From Improbicoccus devescovinae (GTDB lineage Bacteria; Bacillota; Clostridia; Oscillospirales; Acutalibacteraceae): a stretch of 64,000 nucleotides of DNA. The notes beneath the pieces are model-generated. The model did not search any database, was not told the origin of the DNA, and saw only the letters and a list, made by a program, of their open reading frames with translations. Numbering within the stretch: the stretch's first letter is position 1; each line of letters begins with the position of its first letter. The stretch lies in NCBI GenBank assembly GCA_036245095.1, contig BSWA01000002.1, forward strand, positions 263,027 to 327,026, read 5' to 3'. The position numbers and the translations under genes were made by a program. Shown piece by piece: positions 10,401 through 18,727 of the stretch.

Positions 10401-12230
10401 ACCACCAAAGCACAAACACACAAAAAACAGCTGCAAAACTTATTACGAGAGAAGGCCGAAGATAGGCCACGAACAACAATACAAAGAAGAGAACCCGACA
10501 TAATAAGTGAAGCAGACAAATTGATCTCCATAGACGTCCTTAAAAAAATCCCAAAAAGAACGGGATTAACAGCGCAACAACTATACGACAACCTGTGCGC
10601 GATCAACGTCCCCCTAGTAAATAAGAGGACAAACAATACACTAACGCCCGCAACAACAAAAGGGGCTATGTTCGACATAGAGCTCTTCAACCTGTTCACA
10701 GGCACGCGTGCTGTCCCCGCGAGCTCCGGCCCAGGGGACAAAGTAAAAGGGTTTAACATCACGCTAAATACAATGCCTACCACTATACCCCCGATGACGG
10801 CAGAACGCGCGACAATAACAAACGAACAAATGTGGAACGACATCAAGACGATCTCAGATTTAGTGGATGGACGCAGACCAGATAGGGCCGACGCAATGAT
10901 GCAAGCAATCACGGCCGCAGATGGTAAGTCACTGTCTGCTTACGGCCGCGCAATGCTTGCTGATCTTACCCCTGGCCAACGCGAAGATATAGCAAAAATA
11001 TACGCATCGCCTTGCTGTTACGAGGCCGTGGCGGCCAAAGTGGCCTCATATGTCGGATCACCTGACGAGCAAGCGTTAGCAGGGCTGCTCAAGAACGAGG
11101 CGCAAGTTGTTGCGCTTGTAAATCTGCCTCGGTTGTTGGCTACCTATTCGTCTACTGTGGACTTAAAAGGAAACATACAAAGTCTGTTTAAGATGGATGA
11201 ACCAGGCCTCACTACTCTTTTTAAGGCGTGCAGACAGGCAGTGTTAGAATCGACGCTAGGTATCACCCAGGAAAAAGCAACCGAAATAGAAAGAGCTGCG
11301 GATATTGCCCTCCATACATTCGCCAACCAATACGAAGCGGCCGCCGCATTAGCATTGATGTATCACAGCCACGGAGGCTTTACCGACCCGATAGCTGCAG
11401 CAAAAGCGGCCAAAAACAAACCTACCGAAATCGATGCACTTGGCATATCCATTCCCGAGATGGTTATTGAAAATATACACTCCGGGAAATCGGCGTGGAC
11501 CCCCCCTGCTGGAATCAAGAAAGATGCGCGATACTTGCCGAAAAACGTCACCAGGGGATTTGCAGATCTCCATGCGGGCCGAATACAAGAAGCGGTCACA
11601 GCGCTGAACGAACATAGAAAAGAAGTGGGCGCTATGCAAACTACCGAAATTAACCCCTGTCTCGCCCCATATACCAATTGCGATGGAAAAGGAAACTGGG
11701 CCTCCACCGCCACGAAACAAAATATCGAGGAAGGAGTGACAGCATGTTTTGGCGGTTTATTCGGCACGATATATCGTGATTGGATGAAGGATGTAACCCC
11801 TGGGACCACCCCGACAACGAAATCCACAACCCAACTCGAAGATCTTGTCAAAAAAACACTCGAACTTGACTCATGCGTCGAAGGGGCCGACCTCGCCGCA
11901 CAGAAAGCCACGGAAAAGGGAAAACAACTACAAGAACTCCGACACGAGATTGCAGCACTGGCTACCCAACAAACGAAAAAACCGAACCCATCTGTCCTCG
12001 TCGAAAAGAGCATCCACCAATTAAAGGCAGCAATAGATAAAGCGCCCGATGATACCGCCGCAAAGGCGCTTTGGGATGCAGCGCCTACAATTATACGTCA
12101 AAGTTCAGTTAGTTGTGTCCCCTCCTACAATATAGGGTTTGGAGACGCAGCACGTTTGATTGAGTCCTGTACCCCACCAAGCTCCACCAAGGCTGAATAT
12201 ATCAAAGCCCTGAATGAAATGACCCGCTAA
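7440..12230 (+). CDS. Giant membrane-anchored or exported protein, paralogue 2 (1,596 aa)
   Basis: This is a paralogue of the gene at 1894. It has the same order of parts: an N-terminal domain with YNIFG near residue 9, a signal-like hydrophobic segment at 107-133 beginning KNKFTR and ending ALAA, a Gln/Thr/Pro-rich linker (repeated QQQ), and a membrane segment at about 210-232 (Ala/Gly/Leu-rich, ending YKLLRNR). The C-terminal region of about 1,360 residues is Ala/Lys/Thr-rich. Similarity between the two is clear over the first 135 residues and only architectural afterwards. The ATG is preceded by AGGAAGGTG at the usual distance. The first 300 bases are AT-rich while the rest is much richer in GC. 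No enzyme domain is recognised. A cell-surface or host-directed role is inferred from the export features only. Confidence 0.75.
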   Translation: MTSNPLDKYNIFGLTSHEFSVIVQVFVWINSNPDWLQKLKTMEIADLYTFFTAAANELNRRRGIEGDMNVSEEALAKFVSKSSEVTQNMKEINNSALLAAGGSQHHKNKFTRALSASLAALSLATVPGATTALAANIGGPGKPSHQQQTAAQKPGTGGPTKISPGASLKQSHNSNQTHTKQGQQQQIKQEIEKQIKKPTPWDKIKDLPAVGKVGLAVLGAAGVAALGFGGYKLLRNRGESPDGAAKLTDEEKQQMKELQNALKAAQDAPSEGEKKAAIEKIRAKQNLLVKMHDLSNNGKLSEAGLSNEDSEDFKKRLENISTNAGRYDLSADTLAKLQNPLGQSSEDPKTAKRQQTSIYKPMLDGLKTSDSKRVLDTLTKAIDGDCQEAEKVTAALLRHEFGGTTDTAKIKAAAESLKCPAGKSNEVMQSWARGILAVLSKVPQGSAELRDEITKTQKEALKTAHEAPADKKEAQTYATLTGVLVGRGNLTAVNEYVEAGVRGSQKGTIGVPAGLLEHAIAKGFFEKTSEGLRKDVQAIAGRDLPAFSPVEIKNQPNHVPHNDEESLRACFSKETIDYPKLDELAKKYNLNYIALAAAGYDSLSRVPDATKAKYTKNLQALLEDIIKIHSIVAAGEKLTAAGRLVFSPVVTHRVNQTTTQDEEVLEATLTQIEAPTYSPDNKQFNANFHPHPGSFQDLNDQQKESIRKLAKEEVAVLAAILASQPETVRLTFSQVNVCGCILPTLFRLAHVIGPDDYKWSSVAQEKIATTAIKAFSGESETNKGIPQLAKKIQALNKSSVRSDDQEETESSLSWFFSVLDDPDLRSDLDALFSNPEFPPFLQKLTTIEIVPDEAARRPSTKKYEELLGLTSDQQALKQELYKETGFHTTHPVTKTPYEIYQGKQETKEAYVDRVSSYIYPISTPTQKIDPDGAIAMVNAFLKDPEANTALTALAVSLFGTGQPEAAQIAKIGAGFILMNDLINAGEQTTKAQTHKKQLQNLLREKAEDRPRTTIQRREPDIISEADKLISIDVLKKIPKRTGLTAQQLYDNLCAINVPLVNKRTNNTLTPATTKGAMFDIELFNLFTGTRAVPASSGPGDKVKGFNITLNTMPTTIPPMTAERATITNEQMWNDIKTISDLVDGRRPDRADAMMQAITAADGKSLSAYGRAMLADLTPGQREDIAKIYASPCCYEAVAAKVASYVGSPDEQALAGLLKNEAQVVALVNLPRLLATYSSTVDLKGNIQSLFKMDEPGLTTLFKACRQAVLESTLGITQEKATEIERAADIALHTFANQYEAAAALALMYHSHGGFTDPIAAAKAAKNKPTEIDALGISIPEMVIENIHSGKSAWTPPAGIKKDARYLPKNVTRGFADLHAGRIQEAVTALNEHRKEVGAMQTTEINPCLAPYTNCDGKGNWASTATKQNIEEGVTACFGGLFGTIYRDWMKDVTPGTTPTTKSTTQLEDLVKKTLELDSCVEGADLAAQKATEKGKQLQELRHEIAALATQQTKKPNPSVLVEKSIHQLKAAIDKAPDDTAAKALWDAAPTIIRQSSVSCVPSYNIGFGDAARLIESCTPPSSTKAEYIKALNEMTR

Positions 12231-12238
12231 CCCGCCGC

Positions 12239-12280
12239 AAAGAAGGGAAAAACGGCCGGAGCCGGCTCCTTGGTTTCTTT
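12239..12280 (+). terminator. Possible terminator hairpin after second giant gene
   Basis: The palindrome GGAGCCGGCTCC (12258-12269) sits between AAAGAA (12239) and TTTCTTT, giving an imperfect long stem just after the stop codon. The T-tract is interrupted, so this is only a plausible terminator. Confidence 0.35.
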
Positions 12281-12513
12281 CTAGGAGCCTCTTGTCCTGT
12301 TATTTTTGTGTAAGTTTGCTCGTTAGTCGTTATCCCGTGCCCCCCTATAAGAGTTTTTCAAATACATTCGGTGTTTTTATTTTTTTAGTAATTTATGTTT
12401 CTTTTTTCTTGACATTAATTTATTTGTTTGTATTATTAATCTAGATAGTTTTATAAGTTTATGTTAAAAATATATTAAATTTTGTATTTGATAAAAATCA
12501 ATTTAACTTTAAG

Positions 12514-13275
12514 GTGTTGAACTTTATAAAAACACAGGGGACGTTTGTAGTCAAAGAAAACATGAAAATAGCAGCAGATACTTTCCGTTTGAAAATAGGG
12601 GATTTCGATGATTATGATCCAATTCCTGGCCAGTTTTTAAATATAAGATTAAATGGTTTTTTTTTACGTAGGCCTTTTAGTGTTTGTGATTTTTCTACTG
12701 AAGCTCGAGAACTGTCTATTATCTACAAAATTTTCGGGAATGGGACTTTAGAATTATCTAAAATAACTAAAACACAAAACCTCGATATTCTTTACGGATT
12801 AGGTAATGGCTTTCAGGTTCAATCCGTGCCTACTAATGCAAATATAGCCCTTATAGGAGGCGGTGTAGGCACGGCGCCTTTGTATTATTTGGCCAAAAAA
12901 TTGATTGAGTTTAATCATAAATATGTTACTATTTTAGGATTTAAAGATTCATCCCAAATATTTTATATTAATAAATTTTCAAAAATTAGTGAAATACACA
13001 TCGCGACCGAAGACGGCAGCTTTGGGATTTTAGGCTATGTTACTGATATTTTAGAAAAATTAAATTATAATTATTATTTTTCATGTGGGCCTCCAGCCAT
13101 GCTAAAGGCGGTTCATCAGCTTGGACATGAAGGACAGATATGTATGGAATCGCGCATGGCGTGCGGGTTCGGCGCATGTATGGGTTGCAGTTGCAAAATA
13201 TTAAATAATGAAATTACTTATAAACGCATATGTACGGAGGGCCCTGTGTTCTCAAGTCGGGAATTAGTTTTTTAA
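12514..13275 (+). CDS. pyrK: Dihydroorotate dehydrogenase electron-transfer subunit PyrK
   Basis: PyrK passes electrons from PyrD to NAD+ in class 1B dihydroorotate dehydrogenase, the fourth step of pyrimidine synthesis. The FAD-binding motif RRPFS lies at residues 52-56, the nucleotide-binding GGGVGTAP near 113, and the [2Fe-2S] cysteines at 217, 222, 225 and 240 (CGFGAC, C, then RIC). Length (253 aa) is normal. The start is uncertain: the GTG at 12514 overlaps AAGGTG, the only ribosome-binding-like sequence, so a non-standard start a few codons later is possible. No pyrD or other pyrimidine gene is adjacent; the next gene is leuS. The 280 bases upstream are AT-rich intergenic DNA. Confidence 0.9.
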   Translation: MLNFIKTQGTFVVKENMKIAADTFRLKIGDFDDYDPIPGQFLNIRLNGFFLRRPFSVCDFSTEARELSIIYKIFGNGTLELSKITKTQNLDILYGLGNGFQVQSVPTNANIALIGGGVGTAPLYYLAKKLIEFNHKYVTILGFKDSSQIFYINKFSKISEIHIATEDGSFGILGYVTDILEKLNYNYYFSCGPPAMLKAVHQLGHEGQICMESRMACGFGACMGCSCKILNNEITYKRICTEGPVFSSRELVF

Positions 13276-13341
13276 TTTTAAATTATTGGTATAATTCACT
13301 AAAGGTGTTGATGGGAAATTAGGAAGTTAAATTATGATTTT

Positions 13342-15741
13342 GTGAAAATTGAACAAAAATGGCGCGAATATCGTGAAAAAATTAATAATTTTTCTGCTAC
13401 TGAGGATTTTACTAAACCCAAATATTATGTATTAATAGAATTTCCGTATCCGTCTGGCCAAGGTTTACATGTAGGGCATACTCGTAGTAATGTTGCCATG
13501 GATGTTGTCGCTCGGAAGCGTCGCATGCAGGGCTTTAATGTCTTGTATCCTATTGGCTGGGATTCTTTTGGGCTTCCGGCTGAGAATTATGCGATTAAAA
13601 ATAATATACATCCGAAAGTTGTAACTGAGCAAAATATACAAAATTTTAAATCTCAACTTAAATTTTTGGGCATTTCGTTTGATTGGAATCGGGAAATTAA
13701 TACTACAAATGTCGACTATTACAAATGGACTCAGTGGATTTTTTCTAGATTGTTTGAAAACGGCCTAGCTGCCAAAAAAAATACACGAGTAAACTGGTGT
13801 ACCTCGTGCAAATGTGTGCTTGCAAATGAAGAAGTTATTTCCGGTAAATGCGAGCGATGCTCCCATACTGTAATTCAGAAAGAAAAATCACAATGGATTT
13901 TAAAAATTGCAAATTATGCCCAAAGATTACTCGATGATTTGAATTTAGTAGATTATCCAAAAAGAGTTAGAATTCAACAAGAAAATTGGATAGGAAAATC
14001 TCAAGGAGCGGCCATAAAATTTAAGATTTCCCCTGAAATTTCTTGTGATATTTATTTAGAAGTTTTTACTACGCGTCCTGAAACTATATTCGGGGTTACT
14101 TATTTAGTAATTGCCCCTGAAAATAATATAATCAATACTTATAATTCAAAAATAAAAAATATTCAAGATATATATAAATATCGCGAAGAAAGTTTGCGAA
14201 AAAATGATTTTGAGCGGGCTGAAATCGCAAAAGAGAAGACCGGTATTGAAATTAAAGGTCTTTTTGCTATAAATCCAGTGAATAACGATCACATCCCGAT
14301 ATTTATAGCTGATTATGTTCTTTCAGAATACGGGACAGGTGCTGTGATGGCAGTGCCTGCGCATGATGAACGCGATTGGCAGTTTGCACAAAAATATAAT
14401 ATTAATATAAAAAAAGTGGTAGAAAACACACAAAAATCCGGGATTGTAAATGATGAAGTTTATACTGGCGACGGTGTGCTTATAAATTCCGAGTTTCTCG
14501 ATGGCTTAAGTATTGAAAATGCTCGATCATGTATTATAAAAAAATTACAAGAGCTTAATGCTGGGGATTTTAAAATTAATTATAAACTTAAAGACTGGAT
14601 ATTTTCTAGACAAAGATATTGGGGCGAGCCGATTCCAATTATTGACTGTCCGCATTGTGGGCATGTTCTTGACGAAAATTTACCCGTCGAATTGCCCGAT
14701 ATAAATAATTTTAAGCCCCTAGAAACCGGCGAGTCTATTTTGCAGTCTTTACCATGGAGTAATGTTTTGTGCCCAAAGTGCGGGCTTCCATCCAAAAGAG
14801 AAACGGATACAATGCCGCAATGGGCAGGGTCGTCATGGTATTTTTTGAGGTATTTAGACCCCGAAAATGCTAAAAATTTTGCTGACATGAAAAAAATAAA
14901 TTATTGGATGCCTGTCGATTGGTACAACGGTGGTATGGAGCATACTACATTGCATTTATTATACAGTAGATTTTGGCACAAATTTTTATATGACATAGGA
15001 GCTGTTTCGACTCCAGAGCCGTATGCAAAACGCACAAGTCACGGATTGATTCTTAGTGAAAATGGCGAAAAAATGAGTAAATCACGCGAAAATGTTATTG
15101 ATCCTACGGATATAGTGAAAAAATATGGCGCAGATGCTTTTCGCTTGTATATTTTATTTATCGGTGATTTCGAACAGGCAGTACTTTGGAACTCTGGAAG
15201 TATTTTAGGTTGTGTTAGATTTATTGAAAAAATTTTTGGATTGACGAAAATTTTGGTCAAAACTAATAAAATTAGAGATAATATATCTAAAATTTTAAAT
15301 ATTACTACCAAAAAAGTCAGTGAAGATATTGAAAATTTAAAATTTAATACCGCTATTTCTGCCATGATGACGTTTGTGAATGATATAAAAAATACTGGGG
15401 AGATAACTCTTGGCGAATTGGATATCTTTACTAAATTATTGGGGCCGTTCGCTCCATTTCTTGTCGATGAAATTCGCGAAATAACCGGTCTAAAAGATAT
15501 TATTAGTGAATTTTGGCCTGATTATAATTCTGAATTGATAAATTCCGGAAATATAAATATTGTTTTACAAATTAATGGGAAAATAAAAAGTACGATTAGT
15601 GTTGATCCTAATACTACAAAAGAAGATATTATTAAATTAGCTGAGTCCAATGAAAAAATTTCCAAAATAATTAATGGCCAAAATATACAAAAAAAAATTT
15701 ATATATCCAAAAAAATTGTTAATTTTGTGATTAATTTTTAA
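13342..15741 (+). CDS. leuS: Leucyl-tRNA synthetase
   Basis: This class I synthetase charges tRNA-Leu in the cytoplasm. The HIGH motif is HVGH at residues 43-46 and the KMSKS motif is intact near residue 577. Between them are a zinc-type CxxC pair (CTSC...CERC, near 152-173), the CP1 editing domain (TTRPETIFGVTY, and GTGAVMAVPAHDERD near 332) and the catalytic core (WAGSSWYFLRYLDP). The C-terminal anticodon domain is present. At 799 aa it is normal length. The start is a GTG at 13342 because the nearby ATG at 13334 hits a stop after three codons. Sixteen bases separate its stop from the transketolase start, so the two are probably co-transcribed. Confidence 0.96.
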   Translation: MKIEQKWREYREKINNFSATEDFTKPKYYVLIEFPYPSGQGLHVGHTRSNVAMDVVARKRRMQGFNVLYPIGWDSFGLPAENYAIKNNIHPKVVTEQNIQNFKSQLKFLGISFDWNREINTTNVDYYKWTQWIFSRLFENGLAAKKNTRVNWCTSCKCVLANEEVISGKCERCSHTVIQKEKSQWILKIANYAQRLLDDLNLVDYPKRVRIQQENWIGKSQGAAIKFKISPEISCDIYLEVFTTRPETIFGVTYLVIAPENNIINTYNSKIKNIQDIYKYREESLRKNDFERAEIAKEKTGIEIKGLFAINPVNNDHIPIFIADYVLSEYGTGAVMAVPAHDERDWQFAQKYNINIKKVVENTQKSGIVNDEVYTGDGVLINSEFLDGLSIENARSCIIKKLQELNAGDFKINYKLKDWIFSRQRYWGEPIPIIDCPHCGHVLDENLPVELPDINNFKPLETGESILQSLPWSNVLCPKCGLPSKRETDTMPQWAGSSWYFLRYLDPENAKNFADMKKINYWMPVDWYNGGMEHTTLHLLYSRFWHKFLYDIGAVSTPEPYAKRTSHGLILSENGEKMSKSRENVIDPTDIVKKYGADAFRLYILFIGDFEQAVLWNSGSILGCVRFIEKIFGLTKILVKTNKIRDNISKILNITTKKVSEDIENLKFNTAISAMMTFVNDIKNTGEITLGELDIFTKLLGPFAPFLVDEIREITGLKDIISEFWPDYNSELINSGNINIVLQINGKIKSTISVDPNTTKEDIIKLAESNEKISKIINGQNIQKKIYISKKIVNFVINF

Positions 15742-15757
15742 GGAGGAAGTCGAAAAA

Positions 15758-16633
15758 ATGTCTAAAACATCGATAAAATTAAAAAATATTAATATAAAAC
15801 ATACACAAAAATATGATAATAATTTAGAAGATTTTTGTTATAAATTACGAAAAAATATATTATTCGCAATAAGTTCTTTCGGAGTAGGGCATATAGGTGG
15901 CTGTCTTTCTATAGTCGAACTATTGGCTGTTTTGTATAAAAATTACATGAATATTGATCCCAAAGACCCCCAAAAAGTTGATCGCGATAGATTAGTGGTT
16001 TCAAAAGGCCATAGTGGGCCCGCTATTTATGCTGTATTATGTGAAATGGGTTTTTTTGATTTCAAATGGCTTTCAACATTAAATCAACCTGGAACGCGTT
16101 TACCGAGTCATTGCGATATGAACAAAACTCCTGGCATAGACATGACAACAGGGTCTTTAGGCCAAGGACTTTCGTGTGCGATTGGCATGGCAAAAGCATC
16201 GCAATTAAAAAAAAATGGTGCTTGTATTTATGTCATATTAGGCGATGGCGAACTTCAGGAGGGGCAAGTTTGGGAAGGGGCTATGTTTTCTGCACATAAT
16301 AAATTAAATAATATTATTATTTTTGTTGATTATAACAATGCTCAAATAGACGGAAAAGTGAGTGAAATCTGTGAGGTCGAGCCAGTTGCTGATAAATGGA
16401 AAGCCTTTGGGTGGAATGTTTTAATCGTGAAAAACGGGAATTCTTGTAGTGAGATTAATGACGCTATTTGTAAGGTAAAAAATGACGAATTATACAAAAA
16501 TAATAAGCCGTGTGCGATTATTTTGTATACTATTAAAGGGTTCGGGGCTGATTTTGCTGTCGAGGCTGGTATTTCTAATCATAGCATGAGTTATGATTCT
16601 AAAATGTTCAACGAATATTATAAAAATATATAA
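15758..16633 (+). CDS. Transketolase, N-terminal (TPP-binding) subunit
   Basis: This is the first half of a split transketolase, common in Clostridia. It binds thiamine diphosphate and moves two-carbon units in the non-oxidative pentose phosphate pathway. Visible motifs are GHIGGCLS near residue 47, SKGHSGPAIYA near 84, GSLGQGLSCAIGMA near 132 and the TPP motif GDGELQEGQVWE near 162 ending in VDYNN. The 291-aa length fits this subunit. The start ATG follows AGGAGG closely. The partner subunit begins 20 bases downstream, giving a two-gene unit. The rpe gene at 50546 belongs to the same pathway but is far away. Confidence 0.95.
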   Translation: MSKTSIKLKNINIKHTQKYDNNLEDFCYKLRKNILFAISSFGVGHIGGCLSIVELLAVLYKNYMNIDPKDPQKVDRDRLVVSKGHSGPAIYAVLCEMGFFDFKWLSTLNQPGTRLPSHCDMNKTPGIDMTTGSLGQGLSCAIGMAKASQLKKNGACIYVILGDGELQEGQVWEGAMFSAHNKLNNIIIFVDYNNAQIDGKVSEICEVEPVADKWKAFGWNVLIVKNGNSCSEINDAICKVKNDELYKNNKPCAIILYTIKGFGADFAVEAGISNHSMSYDSKMFNEYYKNI

Positions 16634-16653
16634 AATATAGAGGTAATTTAATA

Positions 16654-17577
16654 GTGGAATTGCGACAAATTCTGGTTAAAAACCTGAAAAAAATTATGCA
16701 AAATGATGAAAATATAATTATAATAAATGCAGATTTAGCAAAGCCCGGAGGTTTCGATGAGCTTATTGGCTTATTTCCGGACCGTTGCATAAATGTTGGG
16801 GTTGCTGAGCAAAATATGGCGGGCATCGCCGCAGGATTGTCTAGTTATAACATGATTCCATTGATTTTTTCATTTTCTCCGTTTGTGACTAGAAGAATTT
16901 GCGATCAAATCGCTGTGTCGATTTGTTATGCGCAACAATGCGTAAAAATATTTGGGTTTGATCCGGGGATTACAGCCCAAAGCAATGGCGGCACTCATAT
17001 GAGTTTTGAGGATATTTCTATAATGAGAAGCTTCCCAAACATGATTGTTTTTGAGCCGTGCGATGAATTTCAATTTGCGGCCGCGATTCCTGAACTAATT
17101 TACACAAAAAAATCCGTATATACTCGTATGTTTCGTAAAGAATTACCAAAAATTTTCAATGAAAATTATAAATTTGATTTTAATCGGCCAGATATTATTC
17201 AGTCTGGATCAGATGTAAGCATGTTTTGTTCTGGTATTATGGTTTCCGAAACTCTTCAAGCCGCTAAAAAATTAAAATTATTAGGAATTAATGCGGAAAT
17301 AGTTAATGTTCATACAATTAAACCAATAAATATTCAAAAAATTGTTGGATCTGCACAAAAAACAAAAAAAGTTGTTACAATCGAGAATCATAGCATAATA
17401 GGAGGATTATATTCTGCGATTTCAGAAATTTTATGCGAACATTGTCCCACGAAAGCCCGGTCGATTGGTGTTCGCGATGAATTTGGACAAGTCGGTACTT
17501 TGAATTCGTTGAAAAAAATTTATTCTATGACTTCAGATGATATTTTAGACTGTGTGGTCGAATTCATTGAAAATTGA
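16654..17577 (+). CDS. Transketolase, C-terminal subunit
   Basis: This second half of the split transketolase carries the pyrimidine-binding and C-terminal domains. Diagnostic stretches are NVGVAEQNMAGIAAGL near residue 47, the region FSPFVTRRICDQI near 72, and SNGGTHMSFEDISIMRSFPN near 110 (the catalytic helix region). The C-terminal domain near 255 reads ENHSIIGGLYSAISE. Length (307 aa) is normal. The start is GTG at 16654 with an AGAGG ribosome binding site. It overlaps the first in-frame start of the next gene by 26 bases, so the three genes 15758-18727 are probably one operon. Confidence 0.95.
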   Translation: MELRQILVKNLKKIMQNDENIIIINADLAKPGGFDELIGLFPDRCINVGVAEQNMAGIAAGLSSYNMIPLIFSFSPFVTRRICDQIAVSICYAQQCVKIFGFDPGITAQSNGGTHMSFEDISIMRSFPNMIVFEPCDEFQFAAAIPELIYTKKSVYTRMFRKELPKIFNENYKFDFNRPDIIQSGSDVSMFCSGIMVSETLQAAKKLKLLGINAEIVNVHTIKPINIQKIVGSAQKTKKVVTIENHSIIGGLYSAISEILCEHCPTKARSIGVRDEFGQVGTLNSLKKIYSMTSDDILDCVVEFIEN

Positions 17578-18727
17578 ATTTGGAACAAATAAGAGGAATT
17601 TTCTGTGTTGGACGTTTATTATGATTTTTTTTTCGTATATTATAATAAAAAGTTGTGTCGGCTTTTTTAAGAATCGCAAATTACAAACTGTTTTTCCTAT
17701 CACAACTGAGTCGTATATTAGCGTGATTGCTTATGGGTTTCGAGATGAAACTCTGCTTGATTATAATCCTGCGGATTTCATGATTGTGAAAAAAGATAAA
17801 TCGCATGTTGCGCGCGGTGAGCTTATTGGTGTTAAGATTTCCAAAAATATACAACGAAAATTTTATACTTACAAACATGATATGTCAAGTTCTAATAAAA
17901 TAAAATTTTTGAATTTAACAAAAAATAATATACATAGTTTGATTAATAAAGAAATTGTAAATTTGAAATTAAATTCTTGTCAGGATTTGTTGTATATCAG
18001 AACCGGAATTTTGGATCTTATTAGACAATATGAACAAGTTAGAAATAAGAATTATGAAATTTATAGTGAAGTTTCACAAAAAATGGAAGATTCCAGTTTG
18101 ATAGAATGTACAGAAAATAACAAAATAATATCTCAAAATTCGGGATACTTTAGCTCTTATGTCGATGGAATTGAAAATTATGTGGATTTTAATTATTTGT
18201 TGTCTGATTTGGAAAATTTTAATTTCGAAAATTTTAAAAAATATGAAGAAAATATGTCAAATATTGATAAATATAATAATAATAATAAATTTGTGGGAAA
18301 AATTGTAAAATCTCCTAATTGTATTATAATATGTAAATTAAAAAAAAATGAAATTGAACAATTTAAATCAAAAAAATCTATTGATATATCGTTAGATTTA
18401 ACTAAAGAATTTAATATATCATGCGAAGTTATATCTGTGTTAGATTCTGATCTTTTAGTTTTATCTGTAAATCTTACTGAGTATTTTGTGAATTTTAGAA
18501 AAGAAACCATAAAAATACAAACCAAAAAAATTTCAGGTTTTAAAATTCTTAAAGACTATATACATTTTCTTGAGACAAATAAAACTGGCGTTTATGTCAA
18601 ACGAAAATCAAAATATAATTTAATACCTGTCAATATTTTGGGCGAAAAAGATAATTATTATATATGTGAAAATGTTCCGGATTCGGTTGATAAATTAAAT
18701 ACGTATGATAGAATTAGTATTTATTAA
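17552..18727 (+). CDS. HlyD-like single-pass membrane protein
   Basis: A short basic N-terminus is followed by one membrane segment (about residues 18-38, WTFIMIFFSYIIIKSCVGFF), then a long extracytoplasmic part. The arrangement (lipoyl-like half near 50-95, helical hairpin in the middle, second half near 250-300 and a beta-rich end) fits the divergent HlyD/RND-adaptor-like proteins of Clostridia. The match rests on overall shape and family memory, not on a sharp motif. The start is unsure: GTG 17552, TTG 17567 or the later ATG near 17621, and AGAGGA lies upstream of the last. It ends tail-to-tail with valS, overlapping by four bases. No transporter partner is adjacent. Confidence 0.6.
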   Translation: MWSNSLKIEFGTNKRNFLCWTFIMIFFSYIIIKSCVGFFKNRKLQTVFPITTESYISVIAYGFRDETLLDYNPADFMIVKKDKSHVARGELIGVKISKNIQRKFYTYKHDMSSSNKIKFLNLTKNNIHSLINKEIVNLKLNSCQDLLYIRTGILDLIRQYEQVRNKNYEIYSEVSQKMEDSSLIECTENNKIISQNSGYFSSYVDGIENYVDFNYLLSDLENFNFENFKKYEENMSNIDKYNNNNKFVGKIVKSPNCIIICKLKKNEIEQFKSKKSIDISLDLTKEFNISCEVISVLDSDLLVLSVNLTEYFVNFRKETIKIQTKKISGFKILKDYIHFLETNKTGVYVKRKSKYNLIPVNILGEKDNYYICENVPDSVDKLNTYDRISIY

